Positions 8,560-17,703 of a stretch of DNA of 64,000 nucleotides are shown here, piece after piece (the stretch's first letter is position 1; each line of letters begins with the position of its first letter). The stretch spans positions 124,001 through 188,000 of the forward strand of contig JAEYNR010000079.1 in assembly GCA_023412475.1 (NCBI GenBank). Direction: 5' to 3'. Below the pieces are notes generated by a model. The model was given only the letters and a program-made list of their open reading frames with translations, was not told the DNA's origin and did no database searches. The translations under genes and the position numbers were made by a program. This stretch comes from Fibrobacterota bacterium (GTDB lineage: Bacteria > Fibrobacterota > Chitinivibrionia > Chitinivibrionales > Chitinispirillaceae).

Positions 8560-8584
8560 TCGTTTTAAATTAAACATATATATT
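8556..8584 (+). promoter_or_regulatory. Promoter for tRNA-Phe
   Basis: TTGATC (8556-8561) and TATATT (8579-8584) are separated by 17 bases. Transcription would start about 17 bases before the tRNA. The -35 box overlaps the stop codon of the preceding gene. Confidence 0.55.
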
Positions 8585-8607
8585 ATGTCATCTTTGAAAA
8601 AAACGAT

Positions 8608-8680
8608 GCCGCTTTAGCTCAGTCGGTAGAGCAATGGACTGAAAATCCATGTGTCCGCAGTTCGATTCTGCGAGGCGGCA
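8608..8680 (+). tRNA. tRNA-Phe (anticodon GAA)
   Basis: Cloverleaf with acceptor GCCGCTT/AGGCGGC, D-arm GCTC...GAGC, anticodon stem ATGGA/TCCAT with loop CTGAAAA (anticodon GAA), T-arm CGCAG TTCGATT CTGCG, and discriminator A. The 3' CCA is not encoded. It has its own promoter and terminator. Confidence 0.96.
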
Positions 8681-8695
8681 CTGTAATATAGAGAG

Positions 8696-8726
8696 GGCTC
8701 CGATAAATTCCGGAGCCTTTTTTTTT
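8696..8726 (+). terminator. Rho-independent terminator of tRNA-Phe
   Basis: GGCTCCG and CGGAGCC form a perfect 7-bp stem followed by nine T residues, between the tRNA and the convergent RNase Z gene. Confidence 0.9.
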
Positions 8727-8730
8727 CCCC

Positions 8731-9732
8731 TCAAAGCTTCCATTTTGCACTAAAACAGGACGATGGGAAAATTTCTCTAGCCTCATTGAGAATCTCCCCA
8801 TATTGTTTCAAATCATATCTGTCGGAAACATGGATTAAAACCAGTTTATTAACTCTTGCCTTTGAGGCAATGGAAGCGGTAAGGCCTGTGGTTGAGTGAT
8901 AGTTTCGCTTGGCAAGTTCAATATCAGAGTTTCGGTAATGAGCCTCGCATACCATCGTCTGACAGCTATTCAAAAAGCCAGCTACACATTTAATGGTCTG
9001 TTTATCGGAAAAAAAGTCAGTGAGATACGCAATAGAGTCACCCGGGGTCTCAATCAACAATGACTTACGAAGCTCCTTGAAGGTATAACTGGTTCCGTTG
9101 GACTGTGAAACCACATAACCCTCCTTCAATTCTTTAAATTCTTTGAGCCAGGGACCACTGGTAAGTCCCAAAGCACTTAATCTTTGAATGTCTATATTCA
9201 ATGATGGTTTTTCTCTGATCAGGTAGGCCAGTGAGGGGGTATGATGGTCGAGGGTAAATACACTTATTTCATAGGTATCGGTCTCGAAAAACGTGTTCTG
9301 GTATTGAGTGGTTTGCATGTGGTGGCTCACAGAGAAAGCTTCCTGAAGCTCATAACGATAGGATGTGTACTCTTGTGGATAAATGTCGCTTACTATCCAG
9401 GGGCAAGACATTGATCCATGTAAATTCCACATGAACCCCTCAAAGCGGTGCTGAATTATTCTTGCAGTTTGTGGTGGCCCCCAGATATGATTGGGCCTGC
9501 TGTTACGGCTATAGTTGGACCTGAAAAAGGAATCGAACCCTGCGATATGATCCATATGGAGATGAGAGAAGAAAAGATGATCGATTTTTTGAATTATTCC
9601 AACCGGAACTTTCTCCAGACACCCTTCTCCGCAATCAAAAAGCAGGTGTTCTAACTTTTGACCGCTATCTATGCTTACTAAAAGTGCATTATCTTCGCTT
9701 GGTTTGCCTAAGATCTGATAAGTGATGCTCAT
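8731..9732 (-). CDS. rnz: RNase Z (tRNA 3' endonuclease), MBL fold
   Basis: 333 residues from ATG 9732 (GTG 9738 in the same frame is an alternative). The metallo-beta-lactamase signature HLHMDH is at 57-62, with a second metal-site pattern late in the protein ('CEAHY', 'HSTTGLTASIASKARVNKL', 'LIHVSDRYD') typical of RNase Z/ElaC. It removes 3' trailers from tRNA precursors in the cytosol, which this genome needs because its tRNA genes here lack encoded CCA. The long middle insert ('YELQEAFSVSHHMQ', 'FTLDHHTPSLAYLI') matches the substrate-recognition region. It lies opposite tRNA-Phe. Confidence 0.85.
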   Translation of the reverse strand: MSITYQILGKPSEDNALLVSIDSGQKLEHLLFDCGEGCLEKVPVGIIQKIDHLFFSHLHMDHIAGFDSFFRSNYSRNSRPNHIWGPPQTARIIQHRFEGFMWNLHGSMSCPWIVSDIYPQEYTSYRYELQEAFSVSHHMQTTQYQNTFFETDTYEISVFTLDHHTPSLAYLIREKPSLNIDIQRLSALGLTSGPWLKEFKELKEGYVVSQSNGTSYTFKELRKSLLIETPGDSIAYLTDFFSDKQTIKCVAGFLNSCQTMVCEAHYRNSDIELAKRNYHSTTGLTASIASKARVNKLVLIHVSDRYDLKQYGEILNEAREIFPSSCFSAKWKL

Positions 9733-9972
9733 ATACACGGTTCCATATACAGGTATAAAATTTAGTTAATGCAGTATAAATAATTTCAGTCAGTTTTTCC
9801 AAGGACTAAATCATTGGAAAACATCCAGTTGTTAAGTAAAAAGAATGTGCAAGGGACTGCATGTATTTTATCTTATGGTGATCATAGGAAAATTGTATCA
9901 GGTGATATAGATTGGAAAAAGGATTTTAGTGTAGTATTTTCTACGCTCTGTTATATAGAAAGGAATTTTCTG

Positions 9973-11067
9973 ATGAATATAGTTGTCATCAGTTCTGCAA
10001 AAGAATGGGGAGGTTCAGAAAAAAAAGCTCTGTATACTGCACATGGCCTTGCTGAACTTGGACACAAGGTTTATTTCGGATGTCGTGGAGACATGTTTCA
10101 GAAAAGAGCATTGAAAAACAATATTCAATTTGTAGAGTTCCCTCTCGTTAACAATGTAGATGTAATAACATTTTGCAAGCTATGGGCGTTTTTAAAGAAA
10201 AAGAAAATAGATGTGATTATACCCTCAAAGCAGAGAGAGTATTTTCTTGCAGGGCTGGCAGCTAAAATGTTTACCAGCACAAAAGTAGCCGGACTATACG
10301 GAATCGACCGTCCGATTCATAATTTTAGAAACTATATCGTTTTTTGTTACCTCTTCGATATAGTTTATGTAAACTCCAGAAGAATAATAGATGTACTATC
10401 AAAGACCAGATCATTTGACGCACAAAAATGCAGATTAGTTTATGGTGGAGTGGAATCGTTTATTTGCAGTGACACGGTCAAAAGTAGAATGCGTGAATCC
10501 CTTGGTTTGGCTGATGATGAGATCTGTCTGATGAGTGTGGGAAGAGTTGCCCCACAAAAAGGTTTCGATTATGGAATCAAAGCTTTGTCTATACTGGTAA
10601 AAAGGCATCCAGGAGTCAAGCTGGTTATTGTAGGAGATGGTAATATTGATGCATATAAAAAGATCGCAGATGAATGTGGCGTTTTTGATAAAGTCATTTT
10701 TACCGGTTTCCGTCAGGATATCTATGATTTGATTCAGGCTTCAGATATTTTCTGGCTGCCTTCGCGTTCTGAAGGCTTCCCTAATGCTATGCTGGAGGCT
10801 ATGGCTGCAATGAAACCGGTAGTAGCCTTTGATGTTGCTGGAGTTGCAGAAATAATCATAAATGAGGAGAATGGAATCATTGTTCCATTTGAAGACATTG
10901 AGCAGTTGAGTGAAAAGACTGCTTATCTTGTTGAGAATCCTCAGGTAATGAAAACTATAGGAAAGAACGGTGCCGAAACTGTGAAAAGGAAGTTTTCACT
11001 TGATATTATGTGCAAGAATATTGAAAAACACCTTCTGGAGCTTACTGGAAGTAAAAATTGCAACTGA
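9973..11067 (+). CDS. GT4-family glycosyltransferase
   Basis: 364 residues from ATG 9973, preceded by GAAAGGA at 9958-9964. The frame remains open 53 codons upstream to TTG 9814, but that part looks unrelated to the family and has no ribosome binding site. GT-B fold: the N-terminal Rossmann half begins 'MNIVVISSAKEWGGSEKKALYTA', the linker precedes 'SVGRVAPQKGFDYGIKAL', and the donor site contains 'FTGFRQDIYDLIQASDIFWLPSRSEGFPNAMLEAMA' in pieces, with the E-x7-E motif. It transfers an activated sugar in surface glycan or LPS synthesis. It converges on murI. Confidence 0.85.
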   Translation: MNIVVISSAKEWGGSEKKALYTAHGLAELGHKVYFGCRGDMFQKRALKNNIQFVEFPLVNNVDVITFCKLWAFLKKKKIDVIIPSKQREYFLAGLAAKMFTSTKVAGLYGIDRPIHNFRNYIVFCYLFDIVYVNSRRIIDVLSKTRSFDAQKCRLVYGGVESFICSDTVKSRMRESLGLADDEICLMSVGRVAPQKGFDYGIKALSILVKRHPGVKLVIVGDGNIDAYKKIADECGVFDKVIFTGFRQDIYDLIQASDIFWLPSRSEGFPNAMLEAMAAMKPVVAFDVAGVAEIIINEENGIIVPFEDIEQLSEKTAYLVENPQVMKTIGKNGAETVKRKFSLDIMCKNIEKHLLELTGSKNCN

Positions 11068-11106
11068 TTTATTGGAAATGAGCGATTTGTTAGTAATATT
11101 TAGCAG

Positions 11107-11934
11107 TTAAACCCCAATTTCTGCATAATCTGAAAAGATTCTTTCTTGATAAAAAAGCTCAGCCATATTATCGAACATCTCTGGTGTATCGGTTGTGAAA
11201 AACTGTCGCTTACGGTTTTTGCCCAGTTGATGTTCAATTTCATGATGACGTTTCAGATAATCATCCAGACTCTCTGCAACGATTGTTCCCTGACTGATTA
11301 CTTTGATATGTGAAGGAAGTGCATCCTGGATATAATTTATTATGAGTGGGTAATGAGTGCACCCCAAAATGAGGGTGTCAATTACAGGATCTTTTTGTAA
11401 AAGAGACCTGAGGTACTTATTTATGAAAAAAGCAGCCCCCTCATTGCTAAACTCATTATTCTCGATCAGGGGAACCAATAATGGACATGCCTGCTGGGTG
11501 ATGCTGATATGAGGGAAGCTTTTGGCCGTTTCCAACTGATAAGAGTTTGATTTAACGGTACCTGCTGTGGCTAATATGCCAATGTGCCCGCTACTGCTTA
11601 AGGTACCGATGATTTCGGTTACTGGGCGGATGACCCCCAAGACCCGTCGATTGGGCGCAATCCCAGGAAGATCTTTTTGTTGAATGGTACGCAAAGCTTT
11701 GGCAGAAGCAGTATTGCATGCCAGAATTATCAGATAGCATCCTTTATTAAAAAGCCAGTTTACAGCCTGAAGAGTGTATTTGTGAACGGTTTCAAAAGAG
11801 CGGCTTCCATAAGGTGCGCGTGCATTATCGCCCAGATAAATGTAATTATATTCTGGCAAATGTCTGGTTATCTCTTTTAAGACTGTCAGCCCACCAAAAC
11901 CGGAATCAAAAACCCCAATTGAATAGTTTTTCAA
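11107..11934 (-). CDS. murI: Glutamate racemase
   Basis: 275 residues. It converts L-Glu to D-Glu for peptidoglycan. The N-terminal motif 'GVFDSGFGGLTVLKEI' and catalytic cysteines C73 ('ACNTASA') and C192 ('GCTHYPL') are all present, and the length is normal. It starts at ATG 11934. Single gene, convergent with the GT4 gene. Confidence 0.97.
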   Translation of the reverse strand: MKNYSIGVFDSGFGGLTVLKEITRHLPEYNYIYLGDNARAPYGSRSFETVHKYTLQAVNWLFNKGCYLIILACNTASAKALRTIQQKDLPGIAPNRRVLGVIRPVTEIIGTLSSSGHIGILATAGTVKSNSYQLETAKSFPHISITQQACPLLVPLIENNEFSNEGAAFFINKYLRSLLQKDPVIDTLILGCTHYPLIINYIQDALPSHIKVISQGTIVAESLDDYLKRHHEIEHQLGKNRKRQFFTTDTPEMFDNMAELFYQERIFSDYAEIGV

Positions 11935-12190
11935 TAATTATCCTCTTTATTTAAATCCAAAGTTTGATCTTTGAAAGATACATTCAGGAGAGAAAAGAAG
12001 GCCAAAAGGAGATCTCTCTGGTCCGCCCAGTAAATAAGAGCCCTTTAGAAGACTCAGTCAGGTATTCTTATTGCTCAAAAATCTTTTTATTAACAGGCTT
12101 TAGCAATTATTTAATGCATCTAAAATTGCACTGCCCCGGTAAAAAAAGGGTTCAAGGTTTTAAATCTGAACAGGAATAAGCAGTAATCCT

Positions 12191-12988
12191 ATGGAGAAAT
12201 ATAATTTTGATACAGATGTGATAAAAAGAAGCTTTTCTAAACCAGTGCTGGTTGATTTCTGGGCTCCATGGTGTGGTGCCTGCAGCATACTTAGTCCCGC
12301 TCTGGAGCTGCTACATGAACGGCACAGAGACGAATGGGTTTTGGTAAAAATAAATGTAGAAAAGTATCCGGTTCTTGCAGAAAAGTACAAGGTAAGCAGC
12401 ATTCCCACGATTGTGCTTTTTATTGATGGAGAAATAGCGGACAGTTTTGCAGGGGCAATTCCAGGGCATGTCATTGACACCTGGCTCCACAACAATCTTT
12501 CTGGAAGAGCAGATGCCAATCTCAAAGAGGCTGAAATGCTCTACAGGACTGGCCAAAGAGAGGAGTCGCTTCAGAAGCTTTCCCGTATTCTTGAGCAAAA
12601 TCGCGACAATAGCAAAGCTAATATTTTATATGCGCTCCAGACAGTGGCTCAAAATCCGGCCAAAGCAAAAGAGTTGGTCAACAACATTGAGCCGGTAGGA
12701 TTTATCGGGGAGATTGCAGAAGCTGTCAGAGTGTTGAGCCAATTTAGCGAGGCTAAAATAAGTTCCGAAGAAAAAGGTGAAGCAACAGAGCATCTTAATG
12801 CTTCTGTTATAGCTTTCAAATCGGGTCAGACAGAGAAGGCAATACAGGAATCGATTGAAGTATTTAAAATTGATAAAAACTATATGAATGGAAAGATTCG
12901 GGGTATCCTTGCAGCTCTTATAATCTATTCAGGAGAGGAGAGCAAATTGGCTGAGAAATACAAAAAGGAGCTCTTACGAATATGGTGA
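12191..12988 (+). CDS. Thioredoxin-TPR protein (CnoX/YbbN-like)
   Basis: 265 residues. The N-terminal thioredoxin fold (1-105) carries W-C28-G-A-C31, where the usual proline of CGPC is alanine, and the cis-proline loop 'SIPTIVLF'. The C-terminal half (about 110-265) is helical with TPR-like repeats ('LKEAEMLYRTGQREESLQKL', 'LNASVIAFKSGQTEKAIQ'), the architecture of CnoX/YbbN holdase-type co-chaperones that shield substrates for GroEL and DnaK. Both redox cysteines are kept, so thiol chemistry is possible. No signal peptide, hence cytosolic. Confidence 0.85.
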   Translation: MEKYNFDTDVIKRSFSKPVLVDFWAPWCGACSILSPALELLHERHRDEWVLVKINVEKYPVLAEKYKVSSIPTIVLFIDGEIADSFAGAIPGHVIDTWLHNNLSGRADANLKEAEMLYRTGQREESLQKLSRILEQNRDNSKANILYALQTVAQNPAKAKELVNNIEPVGFIGEIAEAVRVLSQFSEAKISSEEKGEATEHLNASVIAFKSGQTEKAIQESIEVFKIDKNYMNGKIRGILAALIIYSGEESKLAEKYKKELLRIW

Positions 12989-13036
12989 AGAGACGGATTC
13001 AGTGGCGCAAATCATTATTTTTTTACCATGCACGTT

Positions 13037-13292
13037 AAAGCGCAAAAGAAACATCGAAGCGAAATAAGAACAGGAGCTGGACAGTAAATAGGAAAAAGGA
13101 CTCTCTGAGATAAACTTAGTTACTTTTAAACATTCTTATCCATGTTTAGAAATTAGGTTTTGGAAGTTGGTATATGTTTAGGGTTAAAGAATTGTGATTT
13201 GGAATTTCCTCTGTTTGGATATTATTACGATAGTAGTTCCTATTTTTTTATTAGGTGTTTAAGTTACAGAAAATAGGTGAGTAGTTAAATAA
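13037..13292 (+). repeat. AT-rich dispersed element, copy 1 (long)
   Basis: The spacer between the thioredoxin gene and the next GT gene carries a long copy of an element seen in five places. The order is an 'AGCACGAAATTCG...CCGAAACAGGA' part, then 'AGTTACTT..AAACACTCTTATCCCTG', then 'TTTAGAAATTAG', then 'GTTTAGGATTTAATAATTGTG'-like text, ending near 'TGAGTAGTTAAAT'. It resembles 43542-43738 along its whole length. There is no open frame; it is probably a non-autonomous or structural intergenic repeat. Confidence 0.6.
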
Positions 13293-13401
13293 GAGAAAAT
13301 TCTTAATGAAAGGTGCATACCATTTCTATAGAAAGCCACAGGACTTGAATTATTTTATCATTTGATTGGCACAATAAAAATGTTTATTTCACGGAGCTTC
13401 A

Positions 13402-14556
13402 ATGAAGATTGCCTTCGATAACATGGCACTTGGCTTGCCATGTGGGAATAGCGCTTATACCACAGGTTTAATTAAAGGTCTGGCTGCCGCCTTTCCTGAT
13501 AACCAATATCATGTGTACTCGTATTTGAAGAAAAAGAAAAGGACTCAGAATGCTGTTGGTAATCTATCAGCAATAAAGATCAGCAGTGTTCTTCTGCACC
13601 CCTTGATACTTGGAAAATTTTTCAGCCCGATTGCTAATGCCATTAACTACAAAATCATGTGGTTTTCAAACAATAATGTAAATAAGGCAGATGTTTACCA
13701 TTGCACCAATCCAATAAATTATACTTTCGGGATGAATAGAACTGTGCTTACCATCCACGATCTGATAGCTTTGCTGGATGAAGAATGGGTAACTCAGGGG
13801 GCAGAGGCTTTTTACAATGAAAGCATTAGCCGCATCATATCAGATGTCGATGCTATCATTGCGGTTTCAAATCACACACGCTCCGATATTATCCGGCATT
13901 TTCCGGAAGCAGAAAAGAAGATCTCTGTGGTTTATCTAGGTATCGAAGAAAGATTCCAATACTATCCACAATTAGATCGTTCGTTTCTGGACACTTTCGG
14001 GTATCCTCAAGATTATCCACCCTTTTTATTGTATGTCGGAGAAACACAGCCCAGAAAAAACGTCCACGGTTTAATCACAGCTTTTGCGGAACTTCCTTTG
14101 TCAATAAGAGAAAAATATCATCTGGTGATTGTTGGAAACTCCCGAAGGCATGATTACAAGGAAGAACTGCTTTCTATAGTGCAGCAAAGAAGTATTAAGG
14201 ACAGGGTTCATTTCTACACCGATGTTTCTCATAATGATCTGGTTAAGTTTTATAATGCAGCACACGCCTTTGTCTTTCCATCCTTTTATGAGGGTTTTGG
14301 TATACCTGTTGCCGAAGCGATGAAGTGTGGTTGTCCGGTATTGACATCCACTGCGAGTTCTCTTCCGGAGGTGGGAGGTGATGCAGCTCTGTATGCTGAA
14401 CCTAACGATATCGATGCTCTTAAAGAAAAGCTGAGGCAGATTATCGAAGATGAGGAGTTGCGAAAAACGCTGCGTGAAAAAGGCTTTGTTCAAGCATCGA
14501 AATTTGATTGGAAAAAAACTGCTGAATTGACCTATGATGTTTACCTCAGTATCTGA
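13402..14556 (+). CDS. GT4-family glycosyltransferase (mannosyltransferase-like)
   Basis: 384 residues, GT-B fold. The N-terminus 'MKIAFDNMALGLPCGNSAYT' resembles the glycan-binding start of GT4 enzymes. 'YVGETQPRKNVHGLITAF' begins the donor half, and 'FPSFYEGFGIPVAEAMKCG' carries the E-x7-E donor motif, followed by 'SSLPEVGGDAALYAEP'. These features fit WbaZ/MtfB-type mannosyl- or rhamnosyltransferases acting in O-antigen or capsule synthesis. The acceptor cannot be deduced. It lies 27 bases upstream of the GT2 fusion, so the two probably form an operon. Confidence 0.88.
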   Translation: MKIAFDNMALGLPCGNSAYTTGLIKGLAAAFPDNQYHVYSYLKKKKRTQNAVGNLSAIKISSVLLHPLILGKFFSPIANAINYKIMWFSNNNVNKADVYHCTNPINYTFGMNRTVLTIHDLIALLDEEWVTQGAEAFYNESISRIISDVDAIIAVSNHTRSDIIRHFPEAEKKISVVYLGIEERFQYYPQLDRSFLDTFGYPQDYPPFLLYVGETQPRKNVHGLITAFAELPLSIREKYHLVIVGNSRRHDYKEELLSIVQQRSIKDRVHFYTDVSHNDLVKFYNAAHAFVFPSFYEGFGIPVAEAMKCGCPVLTSTASSLPEVGGDAALYAEPNDIDALKEKLRQIIEDEELRKTLREKGFVQASKFDWKKTAELTYDVYLSI

Positions 14557-14583
14557 AAACTCTCTTCCCCATAAAGTGATATT

Positions 14584-16332
14584 ATGAATAAAGAAGCTAC
14601 AATCCTGGTCGTATCCGGAAATCTTGCAAGTAAGAATGCCATAGACTGCCTGAACTCACTCAGGAAAAATACTCCAAAAGAGTTGGTACGGGAAATAATT
14701 ATTATTGAAGCCGGTATTCGTCCGGATTTTAATCATGCAGAAGAGATTAACAGAGTAATGCAAATATTCAAAGGAGAATATTTGGTTCTTCTGGATGATG
14801 ATGTAATACTTGAAGCCGGTTGGCTAAACGGTCTTATCGGGTGCGCTCAAAAATACCAGGATGCGGGCATAATCGGAGCCATTCTTAAGGATCGGAAAAA
14901 CAGAATTATTCACTCAGGTGGAGAAGTGTCCGATGATCATTTCGGAACCGAACTGAGAGAGCCGATTTACAAACCGACTGAGCGCAAATATGCCTGTAGT
15001 GCAGTGATGCTGATAAAGCGTGAGGCTGTAGAAAAGATTGGCCTCTTTGATGAAGGGTACAGAAAATATGGCCAGGAAACCGATTACTGTATCAGGGCCT
15101 GGGAGAAGGGGTTTAGGGTTTTGGTATCACCGGAAGCCAAAGCCATTCATCTTGTTGGCCAAACTGCACGACTGCGTCCTGATACAAAAGAGCTTTGGGA
15201 GAAAGACCGAATCAGATTCTACACAAAATGGAAAGACTCGCCTGTCTATAACAAATTCGAAATGTTTGATCTATGCAGACGTGGAGTCGTTTCTCCTTTT
15301 TCACCCAGTAAAGATTACAACGGTGATAGCAAAATTGCTAATCAGAAACCCAGCTCTATAGAGCAGATGAAACGGCAGATCGATAGCTTGCAAAACCAGT
15401 ATAAACTTCAATATATCGATATTGCTGATAACGAGCTGACGGAAAAGGATTCCCTGTGCGAACTTGTTTCATATTGCAAATCCATAAACCTTTACCCGTC
15501 AATTGTCACCAGAGACCTGAATGCAGAAATTATCACTGAACTTGTTGAAGCCGGGCTTGAAGACCTGCTTATTAAAACTCCCCTATGCCCCGGGAATCAC
15601 AGCGGAGCCTCAGGAAATAAACTGGTTATCGAAAGTATTGCCAATGCAATAGAGGTCATGAAAAACAAAGAATTCGGATTCAGGACAACAACTAATGTAA
15701 TTAGTTCGGATTATGACCATCTGGGGTTGCTGGCAGAAGAGCTGATTATCATAGGGCCACGGATTGCAGATATTGTTCTCTTTAATCCTCATGGGTATAA
15801 TGGATACTCAAAGGAGAGTGGCATCGAATTGCAGGCAAAATATTCCGATATGGCACCGCATCTTAAAGAAGCTATTGACAGACTGATCTCATCGGGTATA
15901 TGGGTGAATGTAAGATATTTTCCGCTATGTCTATTAAAGGGCTACGAGCAGCATATATGCAACTTTCACCAGGCACACTGGGACCCTTATCACTGGGATT
16001 ATTTTCAGGTGCAAGGGTTTGATCTCAAATACATAACGAAAGTAAGGCGTCGCATTAAACGCAAAACCCTTTTCGGTATTCACCGCGAAGATCGTATGAA
16101 ACTTTGGCTAACCAAAAAACAGATATGCGTAAAAAATCAATTCTTCAAACAGTGCAGCCTTTGTGCAAACCGTGAAATATGCGATGGAATCTATCCGCAG
16201 TATGTTGCAAGATTTGGTTCTGATGAATTTAGGGCAATAGATGGTGAACCGATTCGGGATCCGTTGTATTATCGCAAAAAAAATCAGACCTGGCGAATGT
16301 TGAAACCTAAACCGATTCTTCAACACAATTAG
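14584..16332 (+). CDS. GT2 glycosyltransferase fused to a degenerate radical-SAM-like domain
   Basis: 582 residues. Residues 1-230 are a GT2 (GT-A fold) domain with the metal-binding DDD at 71-73 and the 'GQETDYCIRAWEKGF' motif (ETD 165-167). Residues about 255-582 follow the layout of a MoaA/SPASM-like radical SAM protein: 'SSIEQMKRQIDSLQNQY', then 'YIDIADNELTEKDSL' where G-G-E-P-T would be, then 'VEAGLEDLLI', and a C-terminal Cys cluster C515, C524, C527, C533 ('CSLCANREICDG'). The CxxxCxxC site for the SAM cluster, expected around 231-257, is absent; only C231 is there. The first half is likely an active transferase; the second may be a scaffold with one remaining Fe-S or zinc site. The split-domain reading is by eye. 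Confidence 0.75.
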   Translation: MNKEATILVVSGNLASKNAIDCLNSLRKNTPKELVREIIIIEAGIRPDFNHAEEINRVMQIFKGEYLVLLDDDVILEAGWLNGLIGCAQKYQDAGIIGAILKDRKNRIIHSGGEVSDDHFGTELREPIYKPTERKYACSAVMLIKREAVEKIGLFDEGYRKYGQETDYCIRAWEKGFRVLVSPEAKAIHLVGQTARLRPDTKELWEKDRIRFYTKWKDSPVYNKFEMFDLCRRGVVSPFSPSKDYNGDSKIANQKPSSIEQMKRQIDSLQNQYKLQYIDIADNELTEKDSLCELVSYCKSINLYPSIVTRDLNAEIITELVEAGLEDLLIKTPLCPGNHSGASGNKLVIESIANAIEVMKNKEFGFRTTTNVISSDYDHLGLLAEELIIIGPRIADIVLFNPHGYNGYSKESGIELQAKYSDMAPHLKEAIDRLISSGIWVNVRYFPLCLLKGYEQHICNFHQAHWDPYHWDYFQVQGFDLKYITKVRRRIKRKTLFGIHREDRMKLWLTKKQICVKNQFFKQCSLCANREICDGIYPQYVARFGSDEFRAIDGEPIRDPLYYRKKNQTWRMLKPKPILQHN

Positions 16333-16413
16333 AAAAATCGGATAAACAATTATTCTGTTAAATGCTCAGCTATTTTTCCTGTAGCTGCGAAATTCCAAGT
16401 CAAATTACTAATG

Positions 16414-16443
16414 CCAATCGCAGGGTAGAAAACCCTGCGTTGG
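16414..16443. terminator. Hairpin between convergent genes
   Basis: CGCAGGGT and ACCCTGCG form a perfect 8-bp stem around AGAAA, extended by CCAA/TTGG across a one-base bulge. There is no T-run, so termination is plausible but unproven. Confidence 0.45.
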
Positions 16444-16464
16444 AAATTGGATATTGCAGAAAAA

Positions 16465-17532
16465 TTATCTTTCTTTAATTCTCCTTGTTATCTCAGAGCC
16501 AGCCTCACTTGTAGTGGCATTCCCGCCCAAATCTTTTGTAAGAAACTTCTGATCTTTGAGATAGGATTCAACGACGTTTTCGATAATCGCTGCTGCTTCA
16601 CTTTCACCCAGAAAATCAAGCATCATTGCTGCACTTCTGATAGCAGCAACCGGATTAGCGATACTTTTGCCTGCTATGTCGGGCGCAGATCCATGTACCG
16701 GTTCAAACAGTGAAGGATACAAATGCTCTGGATTAATATTTGAACTAGGGGCTAAACCAATGCTTCCAGAGATAGCTCCTGTAATATCACTGATTATATC
16801 TCCAAACATATTTGAACATACGATAATATCAAAAACCTGGGGTTTTTGAATAAGAGCCATACACATAGCATCGATATGGTATTTATCAACTTTGACATCT
16901 GCATATTCTGGTGTAACAGCCTGCAGTACCTGATCCCAGAAAACCATCCCATATTTCAGTGCATTGGATTTTGTCACCATAGTCAGGTGTTTACTTTTAC
17001 TTTTCCGGGCAGTTTCGAATCCATAACGGAGTATTCTTTCTACACCTTTACGAGTATGTATTGCTGTTTGTATTGCCATTCCATCGGGAGTGTTATTTTT
17101 AAAAAATCCCCCGGCTACAATATATTCGCCTTCGGAGTTTTCCCTTATCACTGTCAGATCAATATCACCCGTTTTTTTATCCGCTAAAGGGGTGCGAACA
17201 CCGGATAAAAGCTTTGCCGGGCGAACACTTGCATACTGGTCGAACTTTTGCCGCATCTCGATGAGAGGCACAAGGGCTATGTGATCAGCAATATGGGCCG
17301 GATCCCCGATTGCGCCAAGAAGAATTGCCGGGTAATTGCTTAGTATATTCAAATAATCATCAGGTGCTACTTTTCCATGCTCTTTCCAGTACCTGTATCC
17401 CCATGAAAATTCTACAATATTCATGGCAAAACCGAACTTTTCTGTTACAGCGTTTAGCACCTTTTTAGCTTCTTCTGTTACTTCAATTCCGATTCCATCA
17501 CCCGGATAGACCGCTATATCATACTTTTTCAT
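16465..17532 (-). CDS. D-malate/tartrate dehydrogenase-type isocitrate dehydrogenase family protein
   Basis: 355 residues of the isocitrate/isopropylmalate dehydrogenase family. 'AVYPGDGIGIEVTEEA' and 'DIDLTVIRENSEGEY' are family motifs. 'FDQYASVRPAKLL', 'TKSNALKYGMVFWD', 'VCSNMFGDIISD' and 'SLFEPVHGSAPDIAGK' place it nearest the DmlA/tartrate dehydrogenase group, which oxidises and decarboxylates D-malate, tartrate or 3-isopropylmalate with NAD. All metal-binding aspartates are kept. No leuC or leuD neighbours are present, which argues against a dedicated leucine operon. Substrate choice is inference. Confidence 0.88.
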   Translation of the reverse strand: MKKYDIAVYPGDGIGIEVTEEAKKVLNAVTEKFGFAMNIVEFSWGYRYWKEHGKVAPDDYLNILSNYPAILLGAIGDPAHIADHIALVPLIEMRQKFDQYASVRPAKLLSGVRTPLADKKTGDIDLTVIRENSEGEYIVAGGFFKNNTPDGMAIQTAIHTRKGVERILRYGFETARKSKSKHLTMVTKSNALKYGMVFWDQVLQAVTPEYADVKVDKYHIDAMCMALIQKPQVFDIIVCSNMFGDIISDITGAISGSIGLAPSSNINPEHLYPSLFEPVHGSAPDIAGKSIANPVAAIRSAAMMLDFLGESEAAAIIENVVESYLKDQKFLTKDLGGNATTSEAGSEITRRIKER

Positions 17533-17703
17533 TTTTGCTCCTAATGTTTTTTGAAGTTTGAAAGATTTCAGAGTGTGATAAAATAGATTGTGTTTGCAGG
17601 AAAGTGGCAGGATTCGAAACCTGAAGAAAATCAGGGATTACAAATTGTTTGAGGATGCTTCCCATTTAGCATCATACTTCGGCCCTAATCCAGTTTTAAA
17701 CAA

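Noticed and set aside
9814..9972. 53-codon N-terminal extension of the GT4 gene from a TTG
   Set aside because: The ATG at 9973 has GAAAGGA and begins the family's conserved strand; the extension looks like spacer.
11964..12179. 71-codon frame upstream of the thioredoxin gene
   Set aside because: No start signal and no recognisable product; probably random.
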